Source of the DNA: Dendrosporobacter quercicolus
GTDB lineage: Bacteria > Bacillota > Negativicutes > DSM-1736 > Dendrosporobacteraceae
Reading direction: 5' to 3'
Assembly (NCBI RefSeq): GCF_900104455.1
Contig: NZ_FNHB01000005.1
Span: forward strand, 62,001 to 126,000
DNA: 64,000 nt
Part shown: one piece after another, positions 16,782-25,863 of the stretch
How positions within the stretch are numbered: position 1 is the stretch's first letter
Layout of the letters: every line of letters starts with the position of its first letter
Translations under genes and position numbers: made by a program
Notes under the pieces: generated by a model
The model's database searches: none
Seen by the model: only the letters and a program-made list of their open reading frames with translations
Told to the model about the DNA's origin: nothing

Positions 16782-18455
16782 ATGAAAGCTCCAAAATGCC
16801 TTGCCATTGGTTTGGTATTACTAAGCATGCTGCTAGTTACCCTGCCCATTGTTTCAGGGGCGACTGGAGGGGATAGCCTGGATTTCACTCCAAATAAGTA
16901 CGCTGATAAGACCTTAACTGTGAATGGTCAAACCATCAATTATCGTGCCTTCGAAAATATCGTCTATGTAAAAAATCCCGTGGATGCCAAATATCAGGTT
17001 ATGAACATTTATGTTCCGCAAGAGTACTACGAGGGTAAGTCTATTGACAATTATACCGCCGAGACGGCTCCCGTCTTCTTGCCGAACATGGTCGGCGGCT
17101 ATATGCCCGGATTACCCGGAGTTCCTGGACCGGACCGGGAAACTGGCAGTCCCAATGCAGTATTTTTAGCCTTGTCCAAGGGGTATGTAGTAGCAGCGCC
17201 CGGCGTGCGTGGGCGGACTACACAGGACGAAAACGGTCAATACACCGGCAAGGCGCCCGCAGCCATTGTGGATCTGAAGGCCGCTGTCCGCTATTTGCGT
17301 CATAACGATGAGATAATGCCCGGCGACGCCGAGAAAATTATCTCAAACGGCACCAGCGCGGGTGGCGCGCTTTCTTCGCTGTTAGGCGCCACCGGCAATC
17401 ATAAAGATTATGAGCCATATTTAAAGGCGATTGGCGCTGCCGATGAGCGTGACGATATTTTTGCCGTCTCGGCCTATTGCCCCATTACCAATCTGGAAAA
17501 TGCGGATATGGCCTATGAGTGGCAGTTTAATGGTATTAACCAGTACTCCAAAATGGTTGCAGGGATAAGGCCGCCGCGCGAACTGTCTGCGCCTCCTGAA
17601 AACCAAGGGGCAATGTCGCTGGAGCGGCCTAATTCTCCCCAGATGAAAGGAACAATGTCGGCCGGTCAGATTAGATACTCGGGTGAACTGAAAGCGATGT
17701 TTCCGGCGTATATTAACGGTCTGGGCCTAAAGCAGTCCGATGGTACTGCGCTAACGCTAGACGAGCAAGGCAACGGTTCCTTTAAAGAGTACGTAAAATC
17801 CTTCGTGATTGCTTCGGCGCAAAAAGCCTTGAAAAGCGGTAAGGATTTGTCTGCCTTGAATTGGCTAACCATAATCGACGGAACCGTCACAGACATTGAC
17901 TTTGACAAATACATGGCATACGCCACCAGAGCTAAGCAAACTCCAGCCTTCGACGGTTGGGATTTAAGCAACCCGGAAAACGACGAGTTTGGCACTGTGG
18001 CCGTTACAGCCCAGCACTTTACCCAGTTTGGCAAGGAACATAGTACGGTGGGCGGTTCTCTCGCCGACGCAGGGGTAGTGAAGATGATGAACCCTATGAA
18101 CTACATCGGCAGCGAGGGAATCGCCACCGCTAAACACTGGCGAATCCGCCACGGTAACGTGGACAGAGACACTTCTCTTGCCATCCCTGTCATCCTGGCC
18201 ACAAAGCTGATAAACAATGGCGTTGAAGTTGACTTCGCGATGCCGTGGGAGCAGCCGCACGGCGGTGATTACGACCTGGATGAGCTTTTCGACTGGATCG
18301 GCAGGGTTTGCGATACATCGGCAGCAAAAACTCCTACAGCCACCGTCCCGGCAAACTCATCTGATCCAGCGAATGGTAAAGTAATATTATTTGTCTTGTT
18401 GGGACTTGGCATAGTGGCTGTTCTTTTCCGAAGCAAGTTAAGAACGAGAAAGTGA
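16782..18455 (+). CDS. Secreted, membrane-anchored esterase of the subtype-B tannase-like family
   Basis: 557 residues. An N-terminal signal peptide (about 1-27, ending VSGA) leads into an alpha/beta hydrolase. The nucleophile elbow is NGTSAGG (Ser near 190), a candidate acid lies around RHGNVDRDTS, and the catalytic His is in QPHGGDYDLDE. A hydrophobic C-terminal helix (ILFVLLGLGIVAVLF) with a positive tail anchors it to a membrane. The layout resembles tannase/feruloyl-esterase-like proteins of Firmicutes, acting on extracytoplasmic esters. The substrate is not fixed. A TATAAT at 16691-16696 lies upstream, without a good -35. It is followed by a terminator. Confidence 0.82.
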   Translation: MKAPKCLAIGLVLLSMLLVTLPIVSGATGGDSLDFTPNKYADKTLTVNGQTINYRAFENIVYVKNPVDAKYQVMNIYVPQEYYEGKSIDNYTAETAPVFLPNMVGGYMPGLPGVPGPDRETGSPNAVFLALSKGYVVAAPGVRGRTTQDENGQYTGKAPAAIVDLKAAVRYLRHNDEIMPGDAEKIISNGTSAGGALSSLLGATGNHKDYEPYLKAIGAADERDDIFAVSAYCPITNLENADMAYEWQFNGINQYSKMVAGIRPPRELSAPPENQGAMSLERPNSPQMKGTMSAGQIRYSGELKAMFPAYINGLGLKQSDGTALTLDEQGNGSFKEYVKSFVIASAQKALKSGKDLSALNWLTIIDGTVTDIDFDKYMAYATRAKQTPAFDGWDLSNPENDEFGTVAVTAQHFTQFGKEHSTVGGSLADAGVVKMMNPMNYIGSEGIATAKHWRIRHGNVDRDTSLAIPVILATKLINNGVEVDFAMPWEQPHGGDYDLDELFDWIGRVCDTSAAKTPTATVPANSSDPANGKVILFVLLGLGIVAVLFRSKLRTRK

Positions 18456-18527
18456 AAAAACTTTATAGGAAGAAAGCATCCTTGCCGGTTTTTCCTGGAG
18501 GGCACGGCAGGCGCAAGGAGGTCGTCA

Positions 18528-18561
18528 GGGGCAATGATCGTACGGTCATTGCCCTTTTTTT
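18528..18561 (+). terminator. Intrinsic terminator after the esterase
   Basis: GGGCAATGA pairs with TCATTGCCC and is followed by seven T residues. Confidence 0.88.
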
Positions 18562-18628
18562 ATTTGCCTCGCTACGCAGCTGCGCAAAAAGGCAGGGGAT
18601 AATATTATCTTTTAAAACCAATAATCTA

Positions 18629-18657
18629 TTTACATATTTTTCTATAAAATATATAAT
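18629..18657 (+). promoter_or_regulatory. Promoter copy 1 (near-duplicate of 21269-21297)
   Basis: TTTACA, 17-base spacer, TATAAT. From 18627 to 18660 it differs from 21267-21300 at only two positions, spacer included. No protein gene follows within 290 bases; a structured RNA candidate does. Confidence 0.75.
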
Positions 18658-18663
18658 TTAGAA

Positions 18664-18790
18664 AAACGGCCAAAGCAAGGCGAATGGTAAATTGTAATTG
18701 AGTAATGAATCAAGCGCGGTGGGTACTGGCCTGAGCCGCGCCCGGCAGTTGCTCAACAGTAGCCCACCCCCTTTCTATTTTAATTTTTGC
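18664..18790 (+). ncRNA. Candidate small RNA between esterase and ahpC
   Basis: Directly downstream of promoter copy 1. GGTGGGTACTG (18718-18728) can pair with CAGTAGCCCACC (18757-18768, one bulge), followed by a C/T-rich then T-rich end typical of termination. A competing helix GCGCGG (18714-18719)/CCGCGC (18736-18741) overlaps the first arm, so two exclusive folds are possible. No open frame with a ribosome site is present. No known RNA family was recognised. Confidence 0.45.
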
Positions 18791-18827
18791 GTTTGTGATT
18801 TTTATTTATAAAATTTGCATATAACTA

Positions 18828-18881
18828 TTGACGTTTGGTGAATTATATAAGATAATATAAATCAAGAGATAATAATTATTG
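18828..18881 (+). promoter_or_regulatory. ahpCF promoter with PerR-like box
   Basis: TTGACG (18828-18833), 17 bases, GATAAT (18851-18856). Just past the expected start site, AGATAATAATTATTG (18867-18881) contains the core ATAAT-N-ATTAT of the PerR/Fur-like operator. A peroxide-responsive repressor bound there would block ahpCF. Confidence 0.6.
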
Positions 18882-18950
18882 TTTGGTTAGTATTATCAAC
18901 TGAATGATAATTAAAAAACAGTAAAAATTAATATTTGGAGGTAATGTATT

Positions 18951-19514
18951 ATGTCATTAATTGGAACTGAAGTAAAACCGTTTAAAGCCCAAGCCTATCA
19001 CAATGGAAAGTTCATCGAACTGACAGAACAGGACTTTAAAGGAAAATGGAGCATAGTGTGCTTCTATCCGGCGGATTTCACGTTTGTATGCCCGACAGAG
19101 CTTGAGGATTTGCAAAATCAATACGCTTCTTTAAAAGAACTGGGTGTGGAAGTATATTCTGTGTCCACAGACACGCATTTTACCCATAAAGCCTGGCATG
19201 ATAGTTCGGAAACCATTAAAAAAATTACCTATATCATGATTGGCGATCCTTCCCATACGCTGTCGAGGAATTTTGAAGTGCTGATTGAAGATAAAGGCCT
19301 TGCTGATCGCGGGACCTTCATCATCGACCCGGATGGCGTTGTACAGGCGGTTGAAATCAATGCCGGCGGTATCGGCCGTGATGCAAGCACACTGCTTAAT
19401 AAAATTAAAGCCGCCCAGTATATCAGGAAAAATCCTAACGAGGTTTGCCCGGCTAAGTGGCAGGAAGGTTCTGACACGCTTAAACCAAGCCTGGATCTTG
19501 TAGGAAAGATTTAA
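18951..19514 (+). CDS. ahpC: Alkyl hydroperoxide reductase subunit C (typical 2-Cys peroxiredoxin)
   Basis: 187 residues. The peroxidatic Cys47 lies in DFTFVCPTE and the resolving Cys166 in EVCPAKW; GGIGRD and DPDGVVQA are also typical. It reduces H2O2 and organic peroxides in the cytoplasm and is recycled by AhpF encoded 12 bases downstream. A strong TTGGAGG site precedes the ATG. Confidence 0.97.
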   Translation: MSLIGTEVKPFKAQAYHNGKFIELTEQDFKGKWSIVCFYPADFTFVCPTELEDLQNQYASLKELGVEVYSVSTDTHFTHKAWHDSSETIKKITYIMIGDPSHTLSRNFEVLIEDKGLADRGTFIIDPDGVVQAVEINAGGIGRDASTLLNKIKAAQYIRKNPNEVCPAKWQEGSDTLKPSLDLVGKI

Positions 19515-19526
19515 GAGGTGGGTTCA

Positions 19527-21056
19527 ATGTTACTGGATCGGGATATAAAAGAACAGTTATCTCAATATCTGCAGTTGATGGAAGGCGATGTGCTGATTAA
19601 AGTTAGCGCAGGCAGCGATAAGGTATCTGGTGACATGCTTGCTCTGGTGGATGAACTGGCTTCGATGTCTTCCAGGATTGCAATTGAGAAAGCTGAACTG
19701 CCGCGGACGCCTAGTTTCAGTATCCGTCGCGCTGGTGAGGATCAGGGAATCACCTTCGCCGGCATTCCTTTGGGACATGAGTTTAACTCCCTGGTGCTGG
19801 CCTTGTTGCAGGTCAGCGGCAGAGCGCCGAAAGCTGAACAAAAAATAATCGATCAGATTAAAGCGCTTAAGGGTAAGTATCATTTTGAAACCTATATCAG
19901 CTTAAGCTGCCATATTTGCCCGGAGATAGTCCAGGCGCTAAATCTCATGAGTGTCCTTAATCCGGATGTTACCCATGTCATGGTCGATGGCGCTGTTTTT
20001 CAGGAGGAAGTGCAGGCGAAAGATGTCATGGCGGTGCCGGTGGTTTATCTGAATGGTGAATTTTTTAGCAGCGGCCGTATGAGTATCGAGGAAATCCTCG
20101 CCAAACTCGGCGATGGTTCCGATGTATCCGAATTCGAAGAAAAAGAGCCGTTTGACATTCTTGTCGTGGGAGGCGGTCCGGCTGGAGCCAGCGCGGCGAT
20201 TTATGCGGCCAGGAAAGGGATTCGCACCGGGATTGTCGCCGAACGGTTTGGCGGCCAGGTTAAGGATACTCTTGGCATAGAGAACTTTATCACTGTGAGA
20301 TACACAGAAGGGCCTAAGCTGGCGGCAAGCCTTGAGGAGCATGTTAAAGAATACCCGGTTGATGTGATGAAGCTGCAGCGCGGCAGACGCTTGGAGAAGA
20401 AAGAACTAATCGAAGTTGAACTGGAGAATGGCGCTGTTTTAAAGAGCAAAGCGGTGATTCTTTCCACAGGAGCCCGCTGGCGTAATATTGGCGTACCCGG
20501 GGAAGCCGAATTCAAAAATAAAGGCGTGGCCTACTGCCCTCACTGCGACGGGCCGATATTCAAAGGAAAACGGGTGGCTGTGATTGGCGGAGGCAACTCC
20601 GGCATTGAAGCGGCAATTGATCTGGCCGGTATTGTGGAGCATGTCACTGTACTGGAATTTATGCCGGAGCTGAAAGCGGATGTTGTTTTGCAAAAACGTC
20701 TTTTCAGCTTGCCGAATGTGACGGTTTTGAACAATGTCCAAACAAAAGAAATTACCGGTACAGGTAAGGTCGACGGCCTCTCGTATATTGACCGCAGCAC
20801 AGAAGCTGTACACCATCTGGAGCTTGAGGGCGTATTCATCCTGATCGGACTTGTTCCGAATACCGAATGGCTGGAGGGGGCGGTGGAACGCAACCGCTTC
20901 GGTGAAATTGTTGTAGACAACCGCGGTGCAACCAATATACCAGGGGTGTTTGCCGCAGGAGACTGCACAAATAGTCCCTATAAGCAGATTATTATTGCGA
21001 TGGGATCCGGTGCGAATGCGGCGCTGGGCGCGTTCGAGTATTTAATACGGAATTGA
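19527..21056 (+). CDS. ahpF: Alkyl hydroperoxide reductase subunit F (peroxiredoxin reductase)
   Basis: 509 residues. The N-terminal tandem thioredoxin-like domain carries [12 protein letters not shown]. The thioredoxin-reductase-like part follows with the FAD motif [17 protein letters not shown], the redox CPHCDGP, the NADH site [10 protein letters not shown] and the C-terminal FAD motif [10 protein letters not shown]. It passes electrons from NADH via FAD and two Cys pairs to AhpC. ATG 19527 with GAGGTGG is preferred over a GTG inside the ribosome site. A terminator follows. Confidence 0.96.
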   Translation: MLLDRDIKEQLSQYLQLMEGDVLIKVSAGSDKVSGDMLALVDELASMSSRIAIEKAELPRTPSFSIRRAGEDQGITFAGIPLGHEFNSLVLALLQVSGRAPKAEQKIIDQIKALKGKYHFETYISLSCHICPEIVQALNLMSVLNPDVTHVMVDGAVFQEEVQAKDVMAVPVVYLNGEFFSSGRMSIEEILAKLGDGSDVSEFEEKEPFDILVVGGGPAGASAAIYAARKGIRTGIVAERFGGQVKDTLGIENFITVRYTEGPKLAASLEEHVKEYPVDVMKLQRGRRLEKKELIEVELENGAVLKSKAVILSTGARWRNIGVPGEAEFKNKGVAYCPHCDGPIFKGKRVAVIGGGNSGIEAAIDLAGIVEHVTVLEFMPELKADVVLQKRLFSLPNVTVLNNVQTKEITGTGKVDGLSYIDRSTEAVHHLELEGVFILIGLVPNTEWLEGAVERNRFGEIVVDNRGATNIPGVFAAGDCTNSPYKQIIIAMGSGANAALGAFEYLIRN

Positions 21057-21063
21057 TTGTAAG

Positions 21064-21095
21064 GACGCAAGGGCTAAGAGCCTTTGCGTCTTTTT
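21064..21095 (+). terminator. Intrinsic terminator after ahpF
   Basis: GACGCAAGGGCT pairs with the mostly complementary arm ending TTTGCGTC and is followed by five T residues. Confidence 0.88.
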
Positions 21096-21268
21096 CCAAA
21101 TTTAAATAAGCTGATAGCAAGGCCGGCAGCAGTAGACACCTGTATTTTAAATATTTTAATAATTAAAGCTTCAGCTTCGTGTAATATGGGGAGCTGATTT
21201 TTTCTGTCTAAATAAAAATGGAAATTATTAATTAAATTTACAAAATTATACAATAATCTAACAAAATA

Positions 21269-21297
21269 TTTACATATTTTTCTAATAAATATATAAT
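21269..21297 (+). promoter_or_regulatory. Promoter copy 2
   Basis: TTTACA, 17-base spacer, TATAAT, 30 bases before the TTG start of the next gene. Near-identical to 18629-18657, and both copies carry CAATAATCTA further upstream. Confidence 0.8.
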
Positions 21298-21326
21298 TTA
21301 ACAAAAATGAAAGGAGAAATAAATAG

Positions 21327-21887
21327 TTGAAAATAGATGACTATATGCCAAGTTACCAGTTTTCTGAGTTTCATCAATTACATATAGCAGTATCGCCGGA
21401 AATCGTGTATCAGATAACGTGCCGGCTGGATTTGCGCCAGTCGTCGTTCATTAAATTATTGTTCTGGCTGCGTGGCTTCTATAGCAGGGCACGACCGGCC
21501 GGCAGTTCAGACGGACTGGAGCTGACTTTAAAAGATTTAACGGAAAAGGCTGGTTTCATATTGGTGGATCAAGTTCCTAACCAGGAAATCGTTCTTGGCA
21601 GAGTAGGACAATTTTGGAAGCCAAGTGGAGGCATTATTACCATTCCTGCGGATCAGGTTAAAGATTTTCATCAGAATGGCTTTGCCAAAGCAATCTGCAA
21701 TTTTTATATTCAACCGGGAGAGGAGGGCAACACGGTTTTGTCTACTGAGACCCGGATTCAAACCTATGGCAAGCTGGCTGAGCTATTGTTCAGGCTGTAT
21801 TGGCTGATGATCAGGCCATTTAGTGGGTTGATCCGGATAGCAATGCTTAAAGAAATCAGCAGGCAGTCAGCGGCTGAAGTTATTTAA
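21327..21887 (+). CDS. Unknown protein, possibly SRPBCC/START-like
   Basis: 186 residues, no signal peptide. The opening HQLHIAVSPEIVYQ, the middle LGRVGQFWKPSGG and the end TRIQTYG..LFRLYWLMIRPFSG follow the strand-helix-strand layout of polyketide-cyclase/SRPBCC proteins with a long C-terminal helix, but family assignment is by eye. The start is TTG with AAGGAG ten bases upstream; an ATG six codons later (MPSYQF) is an alternative. It has a strong own promoter and ends 8 bases inside the convergent DUF454 gene. Function unknown. Confidence 0.7.
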   Translation: MKIDDYMPSYQFSEFHQLHIAVSPEIVYQITCRLDLRQSSFIKLLFWLRGFYSRARPAGSSDGLELTLKDLTEKAGFILVDQVPNQEIVLGRVGQFWKPSGGIITIPADQVKDFHQNGFAKAICNFYIQPGEEGNTVLSTETRIQTYGKLAELLFRLYWLMIRPFSGLIRIAMLKEISRQSAAEVI

Positions 21888-22254
21888 ACTCCTTCAAGGT
21901 GAGAATATGGAACGACACACCGCTGCCTACAGCGAACAGCAAAAGACGGATATAGATGTTTGGCAGTAAATACAGGGAAATAGCGATTGTTCCCCATAGA
22001 AAAACCAGAGCCAGCCGTTTGGCCTTCGCTTCGACAGCCCGGTGGGTAAGATAATTATAAATATATTTGCCGAATACTTTATGCTGAATTAACCAGTTAT
22101 ACAGGCGGGTTGAGCTTTGCATAAAGCAATAGGCGGCAAGTAAGAGAAAGGGCGTTGTTGGCAGCAGCGGCAGAAAAATACCGGTCATGCCCAAGGCCAG
22201 CGAAAGGCAGCCAACAACCATGAAAATAGTTTTTTTAATGCTTCCAGTCTCCAA
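21880..22254 (-). CDS. DUF454 (YbaN-like) inner-membrane protein
   Basis: 124 residues with three or four hydrophobic helices. The family core LALGMTGIFLPLLPTTPFLLLAAYCF is followed by W..QHKVFGKYIYNY and two C-terminal helices. Role unknown in the family. A TTG start is inferred because TGAGGT lies seven bases upstream and the resulting length is normal; the longer in-frame extension is polar and unlike family members. Its 3' end overlaps the convergent gene by 8 bases. Confidence 0.85.
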   Translation of the reverse strand: METGSIKKTIFMVVGCLSLALGMTGIFLPLLPTTPFLLLAAYCFMQSSTRLYNWLIQHKVFGKYIYNYLTHRAVEAKAKRLALVFLWGTIAISLYLLPNIYIRLLLFAVGSGVSFHILTLKEFK

Positions 22255-22584
22255 AATAACGACCTCACGTAAATTGAATTTTGATGACAGACACCTATCG
22301 GCTTCAAGGAAACATTGCCAATCGGTCAGGCGTCCTCCTTTGTCCATTATCTTATAGGATAACCGCAGGTTTGTCCATAAAGTTCTTTATCCCAGGCCAT
22401 TTGACCGGCTATTGCAGACTGGTACCTTATCAGCTGTTGCATTTGTTGAGCATAAAAAAGATGGTTTTACACCGCGTTAATTGGGTAAAACCATCTTTCT
22501 GCTTTATATTGCTGTCAAGCGCTTGTTCCGAAGCTGCAAGGCGCTGCCTGGAAGAGGGGTTAATTCGGTAATTTTGCCCTGTGG

Positions 22585-23814
22585 TCAATCCTCAATGGCT
22601 TCGTTGATCCACAGGTTCGTCAGATGGACAGCGCCGCGGAAACCCATAAAGGGCGGCTCGTAGGGATGCAGGCGCCATTTTGTGTCAGGATTGGAAATTT
22701 GCAAATCCGTATTGCGGCCGGCCCATTCCAGCGCCTCGCCGCTGGCCATGAGATAGCCTTTTTTATGATCCTGTACCGCTCGCGTCCATTCGTCTTCGGA
22801 AAAATAGGGAATACCCTCACCAGCCATAGCGGGGCAGTCGCACCAGCAGGTTCCTTTAGCAAGGGAAAGCTCGCCGCAGCCAAAAGAAAGAATGCCCTTA
22901 ACCACATCCGCGTGTCCGCCCAAAGACAGGGCGGCTTCGCCCGGATGCGCTCTGACGATGTGCTGGAGGGAGGGAATGACGGACGCCAGCTGCTGCCGGG
23001 AGAGTTTCTGTTGGGCTTTAAGGAACGAGGCGTCGGCAGTCAAGCCGGATAACTCGGCAACTTCCTCAAGCCAGCGCCTGGTGCCGTCAATGCCGTATGG
23101 CCGCCCCGAAAGATAAGGGGTTCCGAAGCGCTGCTCTAAGTGTCTGGCAACTGGTTCGCCCTCGCGCCGGATGACAAGATTGATATGAGCGCCGCCCATA
23201 TGCTCGATTTCCGCAATGGAGGTATCCGAGGTCATCACACACAGCGGCTGTATGCCGAACGTGCCTGTCATTATACGGACCAGCTCGAGCGCGTCGGCCT
23301 GAAAGCGGAACAGGTCGGCGCAGGAGCCGATGATATTAAAGGTTGGCTGCGGCGTCCGTTTGACCTCCGCCGGCAGCGTTTGGCCAAGCAGCAGCAGCGC
23401 TTCCTGCACACCGCGGTGCTGAGTGACATTAAAACCGCCGTACCCGAACGGCAGCAGGCGAACGCCGGGATATTCGGGCTGCAATTCCGCACAGAGAGCG
23501 GGAAGATCTGTCCCGATCACCTCGGGAATCGAAGAGGGCAGGAAAAAAATTACGCGCGGCTGATCGCGTTGGACCACAGTGTCAATGGTATGGCTAAGCC
23601 GCTCTGTGCCGCCAAGGGCGATATCCGTTTCGTCTATATGCGTCGAATAGAGCTTGCAGGCATCGTGCACACCAGCCCGCTTGAGCGTTACGCCGCTGTA
23701 CAGCATGTGCCCCATGCAGCCGAACTCCACAAGGGCGGCGTCCCGGATGGTGGCGAGCGTCCAAAGAATACCCATACGTCCCGAAGGCAGCGGCTTAAAT
23801 CGGTGCAGACCCAT
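22585..23814 (-). CDS. Nitrogenase component-1-like subunit B
   Basis: 409 residues of the NifD/NifK superfamily. The opening LWTLATIRDAALVEFGCMGH places Cys33 where nitrogenases have the second P-cluster Cys. FFLPSSIPEVIGTDL aligns with the TC..EVIGDD motif, but the Cys is Ser here. The end PPFMGFRGAVHLTNLWIN resembles the C-terminal GF.G...L region, and the FeMo-cofactor His is not evident. The start overlaps the 3' end of the partner subunit by 20 bases and has AAGGAGG. It is the last gene of the Fur-box operon. It should pair with the subunit at 23795-25093 in a reductase fed by the NifH-like protein. Confidence 0.88.
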   Translation of the reverse strand: MGLHRFKPLPSGRMGILWTLATIRDAALVEFGCMGHMLYSGVTLKRAGVHDACKLYSTHIDETDIALGGTERLSHTIDTVVQRDQPRVIFFLPSSIPEVIGTDLPALCAELQPEYPGVRLLPFGYGGFNVTQHRGVQEALLLLGQTLPAEVKRTPQPTFNIIGSCADLFRFQADALELVRIMTGTFGIQPLCVMTSDTSIAEIEHMGGAHINLVIRREGEPVARHLEQRFGTPYLSGRPYGIDGTRRWLEEVAELSGLTADASFLKAQQKLSRQQLASVIPSLQHIVRAHPGEAALSLGGHADVVKGILSFGCGELSLAKGTCWCDCPAMAGEGIPYFSEDEWTRAVQDHKKGYLMASGEALEWAGRNTDLQISNPDTKWRLHPYEPPFMGFRGAVHLTNLWINEAIED

Positions 23815-25093
23815 GTGCAGTTCCTCCTTGCCCTGATGTATTGATTTGGTTCCATACGCTTAAGATTCTTTTCAACAGCTGACTGGTCCGCCCATAACCA
23901 ATTTGTCCGTAAAAATCAAATAGATCCGGTACGCAGGGCATGGTTTTGGCAGGTTCTGGCAAATAACCAAAGCATAAATCCGGCGCCAGCTTTTTCAGAA
24001 CCGGTAAATCCGCCTGGACATTGACCATCCGGCAAATCCAGGGATTATGGCCCCTGGCGCTAAGCTCCCCGGCATAGGTCTTGTCCTCCGGGTAATATTC
24101 CTCTAAATGCAACAGCAGCGGCTCCATGCCAAGCCCGGCAAGATAGACGGCCAGCGGCAGCGGGAGGTCAATTCTGGGACAGAACGCATACCGGAGTCCT
24201 TTGAGTCTTTCCACGGCCTGCTTCTGCCAGGCAAGGGCTTCCTGCCGCTCCTGTTCAAATTCCCCGCCCCAGGAAAAGCTGAAGCGTTCCGCGAGGGCGG
24301 TGTAAGCCTTGTCGATGCTTTCTACATCATATAGCGGGTGCAGGGCCGTATAGGGTACGCCGAATTCCCGCTCCATTTTGGCTGCGAGCGGCTGCATGAA
24401 GGGAGAAACCACCAAATTCAGGGCGGCGTCCGGCGCGCTTTGGAAATCCTCCAGGGCAGCGTCCGGCGCCAGATAGCGCAGAGTAAGGCCGCGCCGCGTG
24501 AGCGCAGGCAGCAGGGACGGCAGGGGAATATGTTCTTCCTCCGGGGCGCGGCCCAGTATGTTCACCCGGTTGGACACGGTTTTCTGCCCGTCCATCAGTG
24601 CGGCCAGCGCCTCCATTGTTTTCCATGATCCGGGCGGATAACTGATGTTTTTAAATTGGCCCAGCATTACGAAGGTGACGCGCGCGGACAACTCCGGCTG
24701 CACTTCCGTGACAATTGCCTGGATGTCCTCCCCAATCAGCTCCGGTATGCAGGTAATGATCATCAGAATAGCCTTTGCCCCGGCCTTGTCCATCTTTTTG
24801 AGGGCATCGATCAGTCCGGCCCGGCAGCCGAACACCACCTCCTGCGCGTCCAGCACATACAGCCAGTGCAGCTCGCCATGCCGGCCTTCCGGTTTGGGGT
24901 TGAACAGCCGCGAGTGGGTGGTGCACTCCGGCATCCCAACCAGCAGGGAAGACAGATGCCTGATTTTTTCCACATTCACCGACGCGATGCGCATCGGACA
25001 ATGGTTGCCGGGGGAAACCGCGGGCGTCAGGAACTTTATGCCGTTGTTGGATTTTACCGCCGACAGCCGTTTTAAGTGTTTGAGCTCGTTGAT
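23795..25093 (-). CDS. Nitrogenase component-1-like subunit A, probable ATC start
   Basis: The frame has no ATG, GTG or TTG before an internal ATG at 24994, which lies inside a conserved stretch ([10 protein letters not shown]). Upstream in the same frame are 33 more codons of family-like sequence ([19 protein letters not shown]) reaching an ATC at 25093, nine bases after a perfect AAGGAGG inside the nifH-like gene. An ATC start is therefore inferred, giving 432 residues and a 22-base overlap with the preceding gene. Four Cys are placed like Fe-S ligands: Cys32 (HCPM), Cys57 (PECTT), Cys90 (VFGCRAG) and Cys115 ([11 protein letters not shown]). The last three-motif order matches NifD/NifE. The cofactor His region ([12 protein letters not shown]) lacks His. 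Confidence 0.85.
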   Translation of the reverse strand: MNELKHLKRLSAVKSNNGIKFLTPAVSPGNHCPMRIASVNVEKIRHLSSLLVGMPECTTHSRLFNPKPEGRHGELHWLYVLDAQEVVFGCRAGLIDALKKMDKAGAKAILMIITCIPELIGEDIQAIVTEVQPELSARVTFVMLGQFKNISYPPGSWKTMEALAALMDGQKTVSNRVNILGRAPEEEHIPLPSLLPALTRRGLTLRYLAPDAALEDFQSAPDAALNLVVSPFMQPLAAKMEREFGVPYTALHPLYDVESIDKAYTALAERFSFSWGGEFEQERQEALAWQKQAVERLKGLRYAFCPRIDLPLPLAVYLAGLGMEPLLLHLEEYYPEDKTYAGELSARGHNPWICRMVNVQADLPVLKKLAPDLCFGYLPEPAKTMPCVPDLFDFYGQIGYGRTSQLLKRILSVWNQINTSGQGGTAHGSAPI

Positions 25094-25845
25094 GAAGCTT
25101 CGCCTCCTTCCAGCAGCAGTCTGGCCAGCGATTTGTAATGGGCCGCCATAGCGCAGTCCGGGAAAGCCTCCACCACCGTTTTTCCCTGGGCCTCGGCTTG
25201 CTGCACAAAAGGATCGCGGGGCAGGCGGTAAATGACCGGCGTTTCAATCTCCGCCGCCGCCTTGTCCACCAGCTCATGCTCGCCCTCAATGTTCTTGGCG
25301 TTGAGGATCAGACCGCGCAGCGAGGCGTAGCCGCGCTTGCCGAAGCTTTTGACCGCGTGGGCGATATTCGCCGCGGCATAGAGCGCCATCATCTCACCGG
25401 AGGTGACAATGCAGATATCGTCGGCATAGCCGCCCCGGATAGGCATGGCGAAGCCGCCGCAGACCACGTCGCCCAGCACATCGTAAAGCACCACGTCCGG
25501 CTTGTAAATTTCGTAGGCGTCCAGCTCCGCCAGTTTTTCGAAGGCCGTGATGATGCCGCGCCCGGCACAGCCCACGCCGGGAACCGGGCCGCCCGATTCC
25601 ACACACAGCACGCCGGTGCTGCTTTTTACAACGAGGTCGTCCAGCTCCGCGTCGCCTTTTTTTCGCAGGGTGTCCAGCACTGTGGGAATGTTTTTTCCGC
25701 CGGTCAGAGTACGGCTGGAATCGGCCTTGGGATCACAGCCGATTTGCAGCACAGTCAGCCCCAGAGCTGCCATGGCCGCCGATACGTTGGAAACGGTGGT
25801 CGATTTACCGATACCGCCCTTGCCGTAAATTGCAATTTTTTTCAT
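25072..25845 (-). CDS. NifH-like reductase component (ATP-dependent, 4Fe-4S)
   Basis: 257 residues. P-loop GKGGIGKS (8-15), GCDPKADS, and the two cluster ligands Cys93 (GVGCAGRG) and Cys129 ([10 protein letters not shown]) are all present, so a homodimer with a bridging 4Fe-4S cluster is expected. It would deliver electrons with ATP hydrolysis to the component-1-like pair encoded right behind it. It is shorter than NifH (about 290) at the C-terminus, with an odd Ser/Thr-rich tail whose codons also contain the ribosome site of the next gene. It is preceded by FecE with an 18-base gap. Confidence 0.95.
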   Translation of the reverse strand: MKKIAIYGKGGIGKSTTVSNVSAAMAALGLTVLQIGCDPKADSSRTLTGGKNIPTVLDTLRKKGDAELDDLVVKSSTGVLCVESGGPVPGVGCAGRGIITAFEKLAELDAYEIYKPDVVLYDVLGDVVCGGFAMPIRGGYADDICIVTSGEMMALYAAANIAHAVKSFGKRGYASLRGLILNAKNIEGEHELVDKAAAEIETPVIYRLPRDPFVQQAEAQGKTVVEAFPDCAMAAHYKSLARLLLEGGEASSTSSNT

Positions 25846-25863
25846 TTGGCGCCTTCTTTCATG

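Noticed and set aside
23140-23844. 234-codon plus-strand frame opposite nitrogenase-like subunit B
   Set aside because: Antisense shadow in a GC-rich gene; no ribosome site and no recognisable motif.
24651-25289. 212-codon frame spanning the NifH/subunit A junction, considered as a frameshift product
   Set aside because: It is the remaining frame, Arg/Trp-rich and matches neither family; the ATC start explains the junction better.
22585-25845. A true nitrogenase (nifHDK)
   Set aside because: Cofactor ligands and most P-cluster Cys of the second subunit are missing, and no nifB/E/N/V genes are near.
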